A stretch of DNA of 12,227 nt from an uncultured Saprospiraceae bacterium (GTDB lineage: Bacteria > Bacteroidota > Bacteroidia > Chitinophagales > Saprospiraceae), in the NCBI GenBank assembly GCA_905479665.1, contig CAJQNM010000087.1, positions 1 through 12,227 on the forward strand, written 5' to 3'. A program made the position numbers and the translations under genes. Under the pieces are notes generated by a model. The model had not been told where the DNA came from. It saw nothing but the letters and a program-made list of their open reading frames with translations, and ran no database searches. This document shows positions 1-6,793 of this stretch, in pieces; position 1 is the first letter of the stretch; every line of letters starts with the position of its first letter.

Positions 1-40
1 CAGCATAATGGTGGAAGGCATCTGCCAGTTTCTCGTTCAT
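1..40 (-). CDS. Possible 5' end of an unidentified minus-strand gene (partial)
   Basis: Reading the minus strand from an ATG at 38-40 gives MNEKLADAFHHYA with no stop before the window edge. Upstream on that strand a TACCTTTC sequence (about 66-73) is one base off the Bacteroidota -7 consensus TAnnTTTG, at a distance that would give a short leader. The product cannot be named from 13 residues. The competing reading is the tail of a plus-strand gene: frame 1 is open from base 1 to a TAA at 67-69, giving 22 basic, low-complexity residues. I prefer the minus-strand start slightly. Confidence 0.3.
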   Translation of the reverse strand, partial: MNEKLADAFHHYA

Positions 41-163
41 CTCAACGTATCAATGATCGGGAAAGGTAAGGAACTAGTACACTGACCAGTGGAAGATGTT
101 AGTTAATTTTAATATGATTTTTGGTGAAGTTCAAGGCGTAAATCACAGTCATAGCTCCGAGTC

Positions 164-219
164 CTCGCGACCTCGAGAGTCGCGGGACCGTAGCTACGGC
201 GTCCCGCTGTACAGCGGGA
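164..219. repeat. Cluster of three palindromes with shared arms (REP-like)
   Basis: Three inverted repeats lie end to end. First, CGCGAC (166-171) and GTCGCG (179-184) flank CTCGAG. Second, GCGGGAC (182-188) pairs with GTCCCGC (201-207) around the palindrome CGTAGCTACG. Third, TCCCGCTGTACAGCGGGA (202-219) is a perfect 18-base palindrome. The second and third hairpins use the same TCCCGC arm, so they cannot both form in one molecule. The cluster lies downstream of msrB on its transcribed strand and has no T-run, so it is not a classical intrinsic terminator. It could stabilise or end the msr transcript, or be a dispersed REP-type repeat. Confidence 0.75.
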
Positions 220-281
220 TACAACGCAGACATTCGCCAAAAGCACTTAAAATTATTGACAATCTCTCGGTGGTTGGTCTA

Positions 282-686
282 CTAGCCCTCGATGTACTTG
301 CGATCTGGCTCTTCTTTCGGCATTTCATCCTTGGCAAGAAAGCGCAACGAAATGGAATTCACGCAATGGCGCAGATTGTGTGAAGTAAGATACTCGCCTT
401 GAAAAACGTGGCCAAGATGCCCATCGCAATGGGCACAAACTATTTCCGTGCGTCGTCCATCCGTATCAGGGACCCGCTTGACAGCACCTTCGATCTCGTC
501 ATCAAAACTGGGCCATCCGCAATGCGATTTAAATTTGTGCGCACTGGTATAAAGAGGTGTATTGCACTGTTTGCAGACATACATGCCCTCGGCTTCATGC
601 TTCTCCAATATTCCGGTCCCAGGTCGCTCAGTGCCCTTACGTAGCAGCACCCGCTCCTCCTCGGAGTTTAATGGTCGATGATCCAT
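282..686 (-). CDS. msrB: Peptide-methionine (R)-S-oxide reductase MsrB
   Basis: This enzyme reduces the R epimer of methionine sulfoxide in oxidised proteins and is normally recycled by thioredoxin. The 134-residue protein is a complete stand-alone MsrB domain. Zinc ligands are CKQC (Cys38, Cys41) and CAHC (Cys84, Cys87). The catalytic cysteine is Cys108 in RHCVNS. CGWPSF (Cys56) sits where many MsrBs carry a resolving cysteine. GHLGHVF (89-95) is also family-typical. There is no signal peptide, so it should act in the cytoplasm. It is the last gene of the minus-strand operon, starting 10 bases after the msrA stop, and is followed by the palindrome cluster. Nothing is truncated. Confidence 0.96.
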   Translation of the reverse strand: MDHRPLNSEEERVLLRKGTERPGTGILEKHEAEGMYVCKQCNTPLYTSAHKFKSHCGWPSFDDEIEGAVKRVPDTDGRRTEIVCAHCDGHLGHVFQGEYLTSHNLRHCVNSISLRFLAKDEMPKEEPDRKYIEG

Positions 687-696
687 CTTTATTGAT

Positions 697-1245
697 TTAA
701 TGGGATGAAATCTTGGAGCTAAATTTCTCGCGAAACTTGGCCATTTTCGGGTTGATCACTGCACGACAATATCCGTGTGAAGGATTGTTACGGTAAAAAT
801 TCTGGTGATACTCTTCTCCAGAATAGTAGGTAGTCGCCGGTACAACCTCAGTAACGATGGGGTCCGACCAAAGTTGAGTAGCCACGTTGGCCTTAGACAT
901 TTCGGCTGATTTTTTTTGTACTTCACTGTGGTAAAAAATCGCAGATCGATATTGTGTACCACGATCCGCACCCTGCCGATCTAAAGTAGTGGGATCATGA
1001 GTGCTCCAAAAAACGTCCAGGATGGTCTCAAAAGAAACAATGGAAGGATCAAACCAGATCTGAGCCACCTCCGCGTGCCCAGTCATCCCTGATGAGATTT
1101 CACGGTAGGTGGGATCTGGTGTTTGACCACCCATATACCCGCTCTCCACTTTTGTTACACCGTTTACTTCTTGAAAAACGGCTTCTACACACCAGAAGCA
1201 ACCCGCACCGAGGGTTGCTACTTCTATCTCATTCTCCTTCATCAT
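697..1245 (-). CDS. msrA: Peptide-methionine (S)-S-oxide reductase MsrA
   Basis: This enzyme reduces the S epimer of methionine sulfoxide and so complements MsrB encoded next door. The 182-residue protein opens with the signature GAGCFWC, Cys16 being the nucleophile. GHAEV (56-60) and YHQNFYRNN (146-154) are conserved in the family. The C-terminal HGYC (Cys160) is a candidate resolving cysteine. It has no signal peptide and is cytoplasmic. Two ATG codons are adjacent (1243-1245 and 1240-1242), and either could be used. The start overlaps the end of the DUF2007 gene by 14-17 bases, which implies translational coupling. It has the usual length for a single-domain MsrA. Confidence 0.96.
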   Translation of the reverse strand: MMKENEIEVATLGAGCFWCVEAVFQEVNGVTKVESGYMGGQTPDPTYREISSGMTGHAEVAQIWFDPSIVSFETILDVFWSTHDPTTLDRQGADRGTQYRSAIFYHSEVQKKSAEMSKANVATQLWSDPIVTEVVPATTYYSGEEYHQNFYRNNPSHGYCRAVINPKMAKFREKFSSKISSH

Positions 1246-1474
1246 ATTCGCCTGAGTCTTCGTGAAGCAATTTGATTTGCTCGATCAAGGCCTTTGCCGC
1301 TTCGAGCTCTTCTTGAGGGACCATAAGATGGATACTGCCAAACGCCAGGTAGGATGAGTCTTGCTGATTGAATACCACATTGACGATACCCTCCTTATCC
1401 AGTGCGGATTTAAACAAGCTGATCATCATGCGATCATTGCCCGTATATGCTTTATTCCAATTGACCTCGCTCAT
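1229..1474 (-). CDS. DUF2007-family small protein
   Basis: An 81-residue acidic cytoplasmic protein with the shape of the DUF2007 family, often labelled a putative signal-transducing protein. It has an N-terminal helix over a 'SALDKEGI' segment (residues 23-30), a middle strand with 'SSYLAFGSIHLMV' (40-52), and a closing helix 'EELEAAKALIEQI' (55-67). The family pattern is a ferredoxin-like alpha-beta fold; its biochemical role is unknown. There are no cysteines and no catalytic motif. It starts 7 bases after the CDGSH gene stop and its 3' end overlaps msrA, so it belongs to the same transcript. The tail after residue 70 is acidic and probably disordered. Family assignment is by pattern only. 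Confidence 0.75.
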   Translation of the reverse strand: MSEVNWNKAYTGNDRMMISLFKSALDKEGIVNVVFNQQDSSYLAFGSIHLMVPQEELEAAKALIEQIKLLHEDSGEYDEGE

Positions 1475-1481
1475 AGTGCTC

Positions 1482-1679
1482 CTAACCTACAAATTCCATC
1501 TTCTTATGTGTCCCATCGCAGAATGGCTTGTTTTCACTATGGCCACAGCGACAGAAAAAACTGGCATTTTCTTTAGCGACCTTCTCTCCGCCCACCAATG
1601 TAACTTCACACGATGCCGAAACCTTTAGCGGACCATTTGGGATCACCTCTACTTGCACTGAATCTGATTGATTTTCCAT
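1482..1679 (-). CDS. CDGSH-type iron-sulfur protein
   Basis: A 65-residue protein carrying the mitoNEET-like cluster motif C-x-C-x2-S-x3-P-x-C-D-G-T-H. The ligands are Cys43, Cys45, Cys54 and His58, which in this family hold a redox-active 2Fe-2S cluster. The order fits a single-CDGSH bacterial protein: an N-terminal beta region including 'NGPLKVS' (15-21), then the cluster loop near the C terminus. I chose ATG 1677-1679 over an in-frame upstream ATG at 1731-1733, because the extra 18 residues are asparagine/isoleucine-rich and look like translated leader. It is the first gene of the minus-strand operon with DUF2007, msrA and msrB, suggesting a redox or sensing role in methionine sulfoxide repair. 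That role is inference. Confidence 0.88.
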   Translation of the reverse strand: MENQSDSVQVEVIPNGPLKVSASCEVTLVGGEKVAKENASFFCRCGHSENKPFCDGTHKKMEFVG

Positions 1680-1802
1680 TGTTGTCTTATTTATCTTCCT
1701 GTTAATAACGTTAATTCTAGTGATCGTGTTCAATATTCATCGCCTTGACGCAGATAAGCGACAAATATGTGGTGACCATCTTATCTTATTACTTTTGCCT
1801 CA
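1680..1802. promoter_or_regulatory. Divergent intergenic region between the msr operon and the broken TlpA-like gene
   Basis: These AT-rich bases should hold the promoter of the minus-strand CDGSH-DUF2007-msrA-msrB operon as well as that of the plus-strand pseudogene. For the minus strand I can find only a weak -7-like sequence (CATATTTG, complement of about 1761-1768). No clear operator palindrome is visible. The plus-strand -7 box is listed separately. Confidence 0.4.
1790..1797 (+). promoter_or_regulatory. Candidate Bacteroidota -7 box
   Basis: TACTTTTG matches TAnnTTTG, the -7 element used by the Bacteroidota primary sigma factor, at every specified base. It ends 5 bases before the ATG at 1803, so the transcript would be leaderless or nearly so. 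The expected TTG-like -33 element 19-21 bases upstream is poor (TGTGG near 1769-1773), which keeps confidence low. Confidence 0.35.
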
Positions 1803-2374
1803 ATGTTACTAAGAAGTAGCTACATGATTTTCTTGTTTCTGCTTTGTTCTGTCATGAGCAATGCACAGGAAAGAGATCAATAAACAGGATATTTTCTAGT
1901 CGAGGAGGAAAAATTCACTCCTCCGGAAAAAGCAATCATCGAGCACTACCAGGGAAGGCAGGCCATGTCGTCATGGCCAACGATATGCAGCAGACCGAGC
2001 AGTATCTAGGAGACTACATCGGTAGGACAACCTTACTTTGGTTTTGGAATACGAAAGAGATTCAGTGTCTGGAACAGATCGGTAAGCTCAATCGCCTAGC
2101 TGCTCAATTTCCCCACCGACTAGGCATTGTTTCGTTTGCCGACGAAAGCCGAACTGAGATGGAAGAATTTCTCAAAAATGTTGTGGTCGACTTTCCGATT
2201 ATCCCTAATGCCAGTATGTTTGGAGAAGGGGCCTATGCATCAGATCTGGGTTATCCCCGCATGTTCATTTTAGATTCTCAGGGCAAAATTCAAAAGATCT
2301 TACCCGCTTCCTTTTTCGAAATTCACTCCGATTCCTTCGATGCCATTCAAGGTGTGATCGAGGAGATTCGGTAA
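1803..2374 (+). pseudogene. Exported TlpA/thioredoxin-like protein, broken by a stop codon and a frameshift
   Basis: An ATG at 1803 begins a convincing signal peptide (MLLRSSYMIFLFLLCSVMSN then AQ), but the frame meets TAA at 1881-1883. The same frame then continues as protein-like sequence (FLVEEEKFTPPEKAIIEHYQ, 1893-1952). Between about 1950 and 1975 the sense shifts to the frame of 1973 (MANDMQQTEQ), which stays open to the TAA at 2372-2374. That last part is a thioredoxin fold: strand 'TTLLWFWN', then 'TKEIQCLEQI' where TlpA proteins carry WCxPC, and a cis-proline strand 'GYPRMFILDSQGKI'. The first active-site cysteine is replaced by Glu and only the second remains. A caller that ignores the break would report 1844-2374 with a nonsense N terminus. 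Sequencing error at two places is the alternative. Confidence 0.7.
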
Positions 2375-5300
2375 GTCTCCACAAAATCAGCATAGACCGG
2401 ATCTGCTGAAATCACATCTGGATCTCCCACCACAATCAATTGTTCTTGTGCGCGAGTGAGTGCCACGTTAAATTTACGATCTACTCCATCTGAAGATTTG
2501 GACACTAAGGTCTCCATTTGCACTTGCGAACTGACGCAGAGTGACAGGACAATTATTTTTCGTGCACCTCCCTGATATCGTTCTACCGTATCAATCGAGA
2601 TCCCATCGCTGGGGATAGCGGCAGCAAGGAGATCTTGTCTAATCATCGCAATTTGCGCACGAAATGGAGTGATGATGCCGATCGAATCAGCGATGCCACG
2701 ATCCAGCCTCTGCAGACTTTTCACGACACGGCACACCACCTTACTCTCGTATGGGTTGGTCTTAGCACGATAGAGATCACGTGACGATACTGCGATAAAA
2801 ATGACTCTTTGAGTGGCAAGTTTTTGCTCAAGTGAGTCGAGTGTATCTGGTGTGGGAGCGGTAAGTTCTTCTATCTGACGGGGACAGTCGGGCAAGACCT
2901 TTAGCATACCATCATAAAAGTGCTTACTGGGAAACTGCATGATATGAGAGTGCATGCGACCCTGGTGAGTAAGCTGATCGTAGGCCCAATCCCACCCCTC
3001 CTGGATACAGCGCTGGTAAAATCTTTCGAAGTAGGAGCTGGCCAGATTTTTCATTCCAATGGCACGAAGGCCCGGATCACGGATGGCCGACTGTTGTTCA
3101 CTCTGAACGACTACCGCTGCTAGCTGGCGATGATCACCAATCAGCAACTGCTTTTTGAAGAGTGGGAGTATTCCTGCCATCGTCGGCTCCAAGATCTGGG
3201 TAGCCTCATCGACAATGACCCGGTCGAAGGTCAGGATTTTCGCAATTTGGCTTTTTCCCGAAAATGAGGAAACCGTCCCGACCACAATGCGGTGGCGATG
3301 TAGAACATCAAGTAGATCCTTTCGATTGGTGATGTCTTTGATTTTGTTCGATAGCAATTGTGCCTGAAATCGCTGGTCACAACCATGGCGCGAACCCACC
3401 CTAAAATATGTCTGCGGCACCCGGCTGCCCAGGCTCTCGAGAGCAGCACAAATCTCATCAACAGCACGATTTGTATACGCCAAGATCACTAATTTCTCCT
3501 TCGTGTGCAGAAGGAGATGATGCACCACTTCTTTCAAAAGAACACTCGTTTTACCAGTACCGGGCGGACCCCACAGCAAGAAATATTCGGGGGCAGCAAG
3601 GATTTTCTTGAAGATGCGCTGCTGCTCCATCGTCATGGTGTGAGGTGCCTTGACCTCTTTATTCTCCACGGGCTGTTGTGGTGCTCGCAAGGTGAGGAAA
3701 CTCTTGCGCAACAGAGGATCGTATGTCATAAATTGGTACACCGATCGGAACAAGCCTGCATACGAACTATCAAGCATGTCATGCTCGATATTCCAATGAT
3801 CAAAACGTGCGAACAGGCTCTGGTTAAATTGCTTGGCCCGCAATTTGACGGTAACCAGTGCTGAATCGATCGCCGTGATGGTTCCTTTAAATATTTGATT
3901 TTCCAAGGGAGACTGGCTCTCTCGCAAAGGATAAATCAATGCCAAATCACCCTGGCGAAAATTGGCCAGTTCATTGGTCTCATCGGTTCGAACGAAGGTA
4001 ATAATGGGGTTCTCTTCTCCACTTTGGTTGTCACCAATGGTGAGTCCTTTTAGGACATTAAAATGCTTCTCCTTTTCTGTTAGGCTACTCAGCCAGAGAC
4101 CTGCCTGCCCTCGATTGCGATCTGATCCTGCTTGCCCTACCTTGGCCAAACGATGTTCGCGTGCGATAAAGGCAATCGATGCTGACACATATTTTTTCTC
4201 CAACTCGTTGAGTGCTTCAAATCTACCGGAGATTTGCTCCATGTTGCGTTGGGCAAAACCAAATAACCGCTGGCTGTTTTCTTTCAATATTTGACCGAAA
4301 TTGGAGACTTCGGGCAGGTTTTCATCAAGACGTGCGAGTTTTCGATCAGTAGCCAATAAATGATTGCGGACAGCCAATGCCTCATATTGCAACGAACGTA
4401 TAGCTGGGGCAAACTTGAGTTGATCAACCTCCAATTTTGAGTACAAAATGTAATTAGTGGGTTTAAGACGTCCCCTGGATGAAGCCTTAATGATCAAATC
4501 ATAAAGTAAGGTCTGCACGTAATGCGAAGCGCTCAGGCCATAGACATTCGGTTGGAATGGCTTGCCGGATTTGAGCTCGATGATCGACGCATCGTCGGCT
4601 CGCTTCGGGTCGTCATATAGCACATCGAGGCGACCTTGCAGTCCGTGCATTTCAGAGTAAAAGGATGGCTCTAAAAAGCACTCCCGTGGATCTATTTGAA
4701 ATGTTTTTAAGGATCTGATCACTACCTCCCGCAAGTGCACGAAGTGTTTCTTGATTTCCTGAACTAACTTTTGTGCTTCGCCATCATCCAGCATAGCAAA
4801 ACCTAAAGGATCAAGAACAAAGACCCGTTTGAGCAGGGCCTGGAAACTGACCGTGGGATCTGCCATGAGCTCATCAAGGAAGAAATTAGCCACATTTCCG
4901 ATCAAGAGAAAGATGTTGCTGCTGCGTGGAAGAAATTTCTTGGTCAGATGTGGGTGCGTCGAAATGGCATTGCGCTGAAAACACTCCGCAATGGTAGTAA
5001 TGTCGAACAGAAAATCGGGCTCGAAAACAAAAGCTCTGGGCAACAACGTGCCATCTGCATCGACCTCGACATCCAGCAAGTTCATTTGCATCGGCAAGGT
5101 AAAATGTTCTTCTAGCTGAGCGATACTTTTACTAAAAGACTCGTTGCGATCAGGCAAATTGTATCGTACCCGCAGTGCCTGTTCTGGCTGTTGATGGTGG
5201 TAGACCAAAAGGGTCGATTCTTCTGCAAGAACTCGTATGACCAAAACCCGCAGATACGTATAAAACTCCTTTACAACCTTGCTCTGTTCAGTGTAGACAT

Positions 5301-5646
5301 CAGGATCGGGCCAGCCAGACATCAAATCTGGGGTAAGTTTGGGCTTGTACAACAGACGAATGAAATCTGCTGTGACTCGGATTCCCAGCGGTAGCGATTT
5401 GCGATGCTTGCGGAAAACATGCGCATTGTAAAGGATGACCGCCGGTAGCTGAAATCGATGACCGATGTAGGCTATTAGGGCAAAATCAGTATTGAATTCA
5501 ATCTGGAGGTCTTTGACCCGCTCTTGACAAACAGTCATCAGCAAATCATAAACGGCAGCAGTCGGATCGCTCGTCTGCACCTGAATTATCTTCTGTAGTT
5601 CGCGCAGCAGGAGCCGTCCCAAATCTGTTTCGGTTACTGGGGGCAT
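2347..5646 (-). CDS. Dna2-like protein: PD-(D/E)XK nuclease fused to a superfamily 1B helicase
   Basis: A 1099-residue cytoplasmic protein. After about 330 residues with no motif I recognise comes a RecB/Dna2-type nuclease: GRLD (338-341), IIELKSGK (355-362; Glu357, Lys359) and QTLLY (378-382). The C-terminal half is an Upf1/Dna2-type SF1B helicase. It shows Walker A GPPGTGKT (693-700), motif Ia near AYTNRAVDE (723-731), motif II VDEATQ (812-817), motif III IGDHRQL (836-842), QGRMH (895-899), motif IV TPFRAQ (993-998), motif V VERYQGG (1021-1027) and motif VI NVALTRAQE (1060-1068). All look intact. The four-cysteine Fe-S arrangement of eukaryotic Dna2 is not evident. The start overlaps the glycerate kinase 3' end by 13 bases, and its own 3' end overlaps the convergent pseudogene by 28. 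A role in repair or replication-fork processing is likely; defence is possible. Confidence 0.9.
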   Translation of the reverse strand: MPPVTETDLGRLLLRELQKIIQVQTSDPTAAVYDLLMTVCQERVKDLQIEFNTDFALIAYIGHRFQLPAVILYNAHVFRKHRKSLPLGIRVTADFIRLLYKPKLTPDLMSGWPDPDVYTEQSKVVKEFYTYLRVLVIRVLAEESTLLVYHHQQPEQALRVRYNLPDRNESFSKSIAQLEEHFTLPMQMNLLDVEVDADGTLLPRAFVFEPDFLFDITTIAECFQRNAISTHPHLTKKFLPRSSNIFLLIGNVANFFLDELMADPTVSFQALLKRVFVLDPLGFAMLDDGEAQKLVQEIKKHFVHLREVVIRSLKTFQIDPRECFLEPSFYSEMHGLQGRLDVLYDDPKRADDASIIELKSGKPFQPNVYGLSASHYVQTLLYDLIIKASSRGRLKPTNYILYSKLEVDQLKFAPAIRSLQYEALAVRNHLLATDRKLARLDENLPEVSNFGQILKENSQRLFGFAQRNMEQISGRFEALNELEKKYVSASIAFIAREHRLAKVGQAGSDRNRGQAGLWLSSLTEKEKHFNVLKGLTIGDNQSGEENPIITFVRTDETNELANFRQGDLALIYPLRESQSPLENQIFKGTITAIDSALVTVKLRAKQFNQSLFARFDHWNIEHDMLDSSYAGLFRSVYQFMTYDPLLRKSFLTLRAPQQPVENKEVKAPHTMTMEQQRIFKKILAAPEYFLLWGPPGTGKTSVLLKEVVHHLLLHTKEKLVILAYTNRAVDEICAALESLGSRVPQTYFRVGSRHGCDQRFQAQLLSNKIKDITNRKDLLDVLHRHRIVVGTVSSFSGKSQIAKILTFDRVIVDEATQILEPTMAGILPLFKKQLLIGDHRQLAAVVVQSEQQSAIRDPGLRAIGMKNLASSYFERFYQRCIQEGWDWAYDQLTHQGRMHSHIMQFPSKHFYDGMLKVLPDCPRQIEELTAPTPDTLDSLEQKLATQRVIFIAVSSRDLYRAKTNPYESKVVCRVVKSLQRLDRGIADSIGIITPFRAQIAMIRQDLLAAAIPSDGISIDTVERYQGGARKIIVLSLCVSSQVQMETLVSKSSDGVDRKFNVALTRAQEQLIVVGDPDVISADPVYADFVETYRISSITP

Positions 5647-6755
5647 CCGTAGTGCTGTTTGATGAGTTCTGTTGATTTTTGGGCGATGAGCTCAGGAGCA
5701 TGTCGCACTGCATGGTCAAGCGACATATCCGCATCTTTGATAGAATACGCTGCAACGAGACCAAGGTCTCTGCACTCCTCTGGTGTTAAGTCGGTCTGCC
5801 CACAAATTGCCAGCACTGGCTTGTTGACCCGTCGTGCTGCTCTGGTCAATCCTGCGATTGTCTTGCCATGTCTGGTCTGATGATCAAGCTTTCCCTCGCC
5901 GGTGAGCACAACATCACAGGCTTTGAGTGCCTTGTGAAAAGTTGGACTTGCCAGGAAAAAGTCAATGCCCGAAACGAGTGTAGCTGAGAATAATGCTGCC
6001 AGACCACCACTCACACCACCAGCAGCCCCAGCCCCTGGCAAACTAGACACATCGGGAAAGTGATGTTTATGAAATACGTGCAGCAGGTGATGCATGTTTT
6101 CCTCAAGGCGATCTCGCTCTGCCTTGATGGCTCCTTTTTGCTCAGCATAGGTGTGTACTGCTCCCCGTGGCCCTACGAAAGGATTGTCCACATCACATAA
6201 AATGTGGATGCTCAAATCTGGGAACGGTTTTGCGGAGCGGATCGCATGGACCTGATCGAGCGTATCTCCTGTGGGCACAAAGTCATGGCCTTCTTCATTG
6301 AGAAATTTTACACCTAGGGCTGCTGCTATCCCAAGTCCCGCATCGTTGGTAGCGCTTCCCCCGACGCAAAGCATGAGCTCGGTCACCCCCTCTGCCAATG
6401 CATGTCGAATTTGTAAGCCCGTCCCATACGTGGATGTCTTTCCAGCACTTCGCTCGGTAGAAACTAGGGTTGCCAACCCAGAGGCTTGTGCCAGCTCAAC
6501 AAAGGCTTTCTTCCCATCTCTCAAATAGGGCACAGTAATTTTTTTACCTACGGCATCGACTGTTTCGGTCTGTATAAGTTGACCGCCCATCGCTACCTGT
6601 ATACACTCTAGTGAACCTTCGCCTCCATCAGCAATGGGGTAAATCATTGTTTCATGACCTGAATCTACATCTAGTATCCCCTTGCGCATAGCCTCAGCTA
6701 CCTCACGGCTTGAAAGCGAATCTTTAAACGAATCAGGAACCAAGAGAAACTTCAT
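5634..6755 (-). CDS. Glycerate kinase (GarK/GlxK family)
   Basis: Phosphorylates D-glycerate with ATP; this family is known for making 2-phosphoglycerate, linking glycerate or glyoxylate breakdown to lower glycolysis. The 373-residue protein has the family landmarks in order: PDSFKDSLS (7-15), ADGGEGS (42-48), TSTYGTG (107-113), GGSATNDAG (132-140), CDVDNP (187-192), GAGAAGG (241-247) and TGEGKLD (285-291). I chose ATG 6753-6755, which gives the usual MKFLLVPDSFK opening; a GTG two codons upstream is less likely. It is the first gene of a unit with the helicase, whose start lies inside its last codons. It sits back-to-back with the BASS carrier, suggesting a shared substrate. It is full length with no missing motif. 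Confidence 0.94.
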   Translation of the reverse strand: MKFLLVPDSFKDSLSSREVAEAMRKGILDVDSGHETMIYPIADGGEGSLECIQVAMGGQLIQTETVDAVGKKITVPYLRDGKKAFVELAQASGLATLVSTERSAGKTSTYGTGLQIRHALAEGVTELMLCVGGSATNDAGLGIAAALGVKFLNEEGHDFVPTGDTLDQVHAIRSAKPFPDLSIHILCDVDNPFVGPRGAVHTYAEQKGAIKAERDRLEENMHHLLHVFHKHHFPDVSSLPGAGAAGGVSGGLAALFSATLVSGIDFFLASPTFHKALKACDVVLTGEGKLDHQTRHGKTIAGLTRAARRVNKPVLAICGQTDLTPEECRDLGLVAAYSIKDADMSLDHAVRHAPELIAQKSTELIKQHYGCPQ

Positions 6756-6793
6756 GCACACGTGTCGATCTCAGAATACTATTTTGGAAGCAG
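6756..6793. promoter_or_regulatory. 38-base divergent promoter region with an ACACGTGT palindrome
   Basis: All the space between the glycerate kinase start and the BASS carrier start is 38 bases, so any promoters must overlap each other or the coding sequences. It contains the perfect palindrome ACACGTGT (6758-6765), touching the kinase start, and TATTTTG (about 6779-6785), close to a plus-strand -7 box. A single regulator bound here could control both genes. This is inferred from spacing and symmetry only. Confidence 0.35.

Noticed and set aside
96..383. Plus-strand reading frame of 95 codons
   Set aside because: It runs through the palindrome cluster and into the antisense of msrB; the residues are low-complexity and arginine/serine-rich with no family resemblance.
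1361..1628. Plus-strand frames opposite the DUF2007 and CDGSH genes
   Set aside because: They cross two real minus-strand genes with clear motifs and show no recognisable protein.
3505..3864. Plus-strand 119-codon frame inside the helicase gene
   Set aside because: It is antisense to the well-supported Walker A region of the helicase and has no coherent domain.
2347..5646. Dna2-type 4Fe-4S cluster in the nuclease domain
   Set aside because: Isolated cysteines exist (for example residues 222 and 323) but the CxxC-containing set after the nuclease core is absent.
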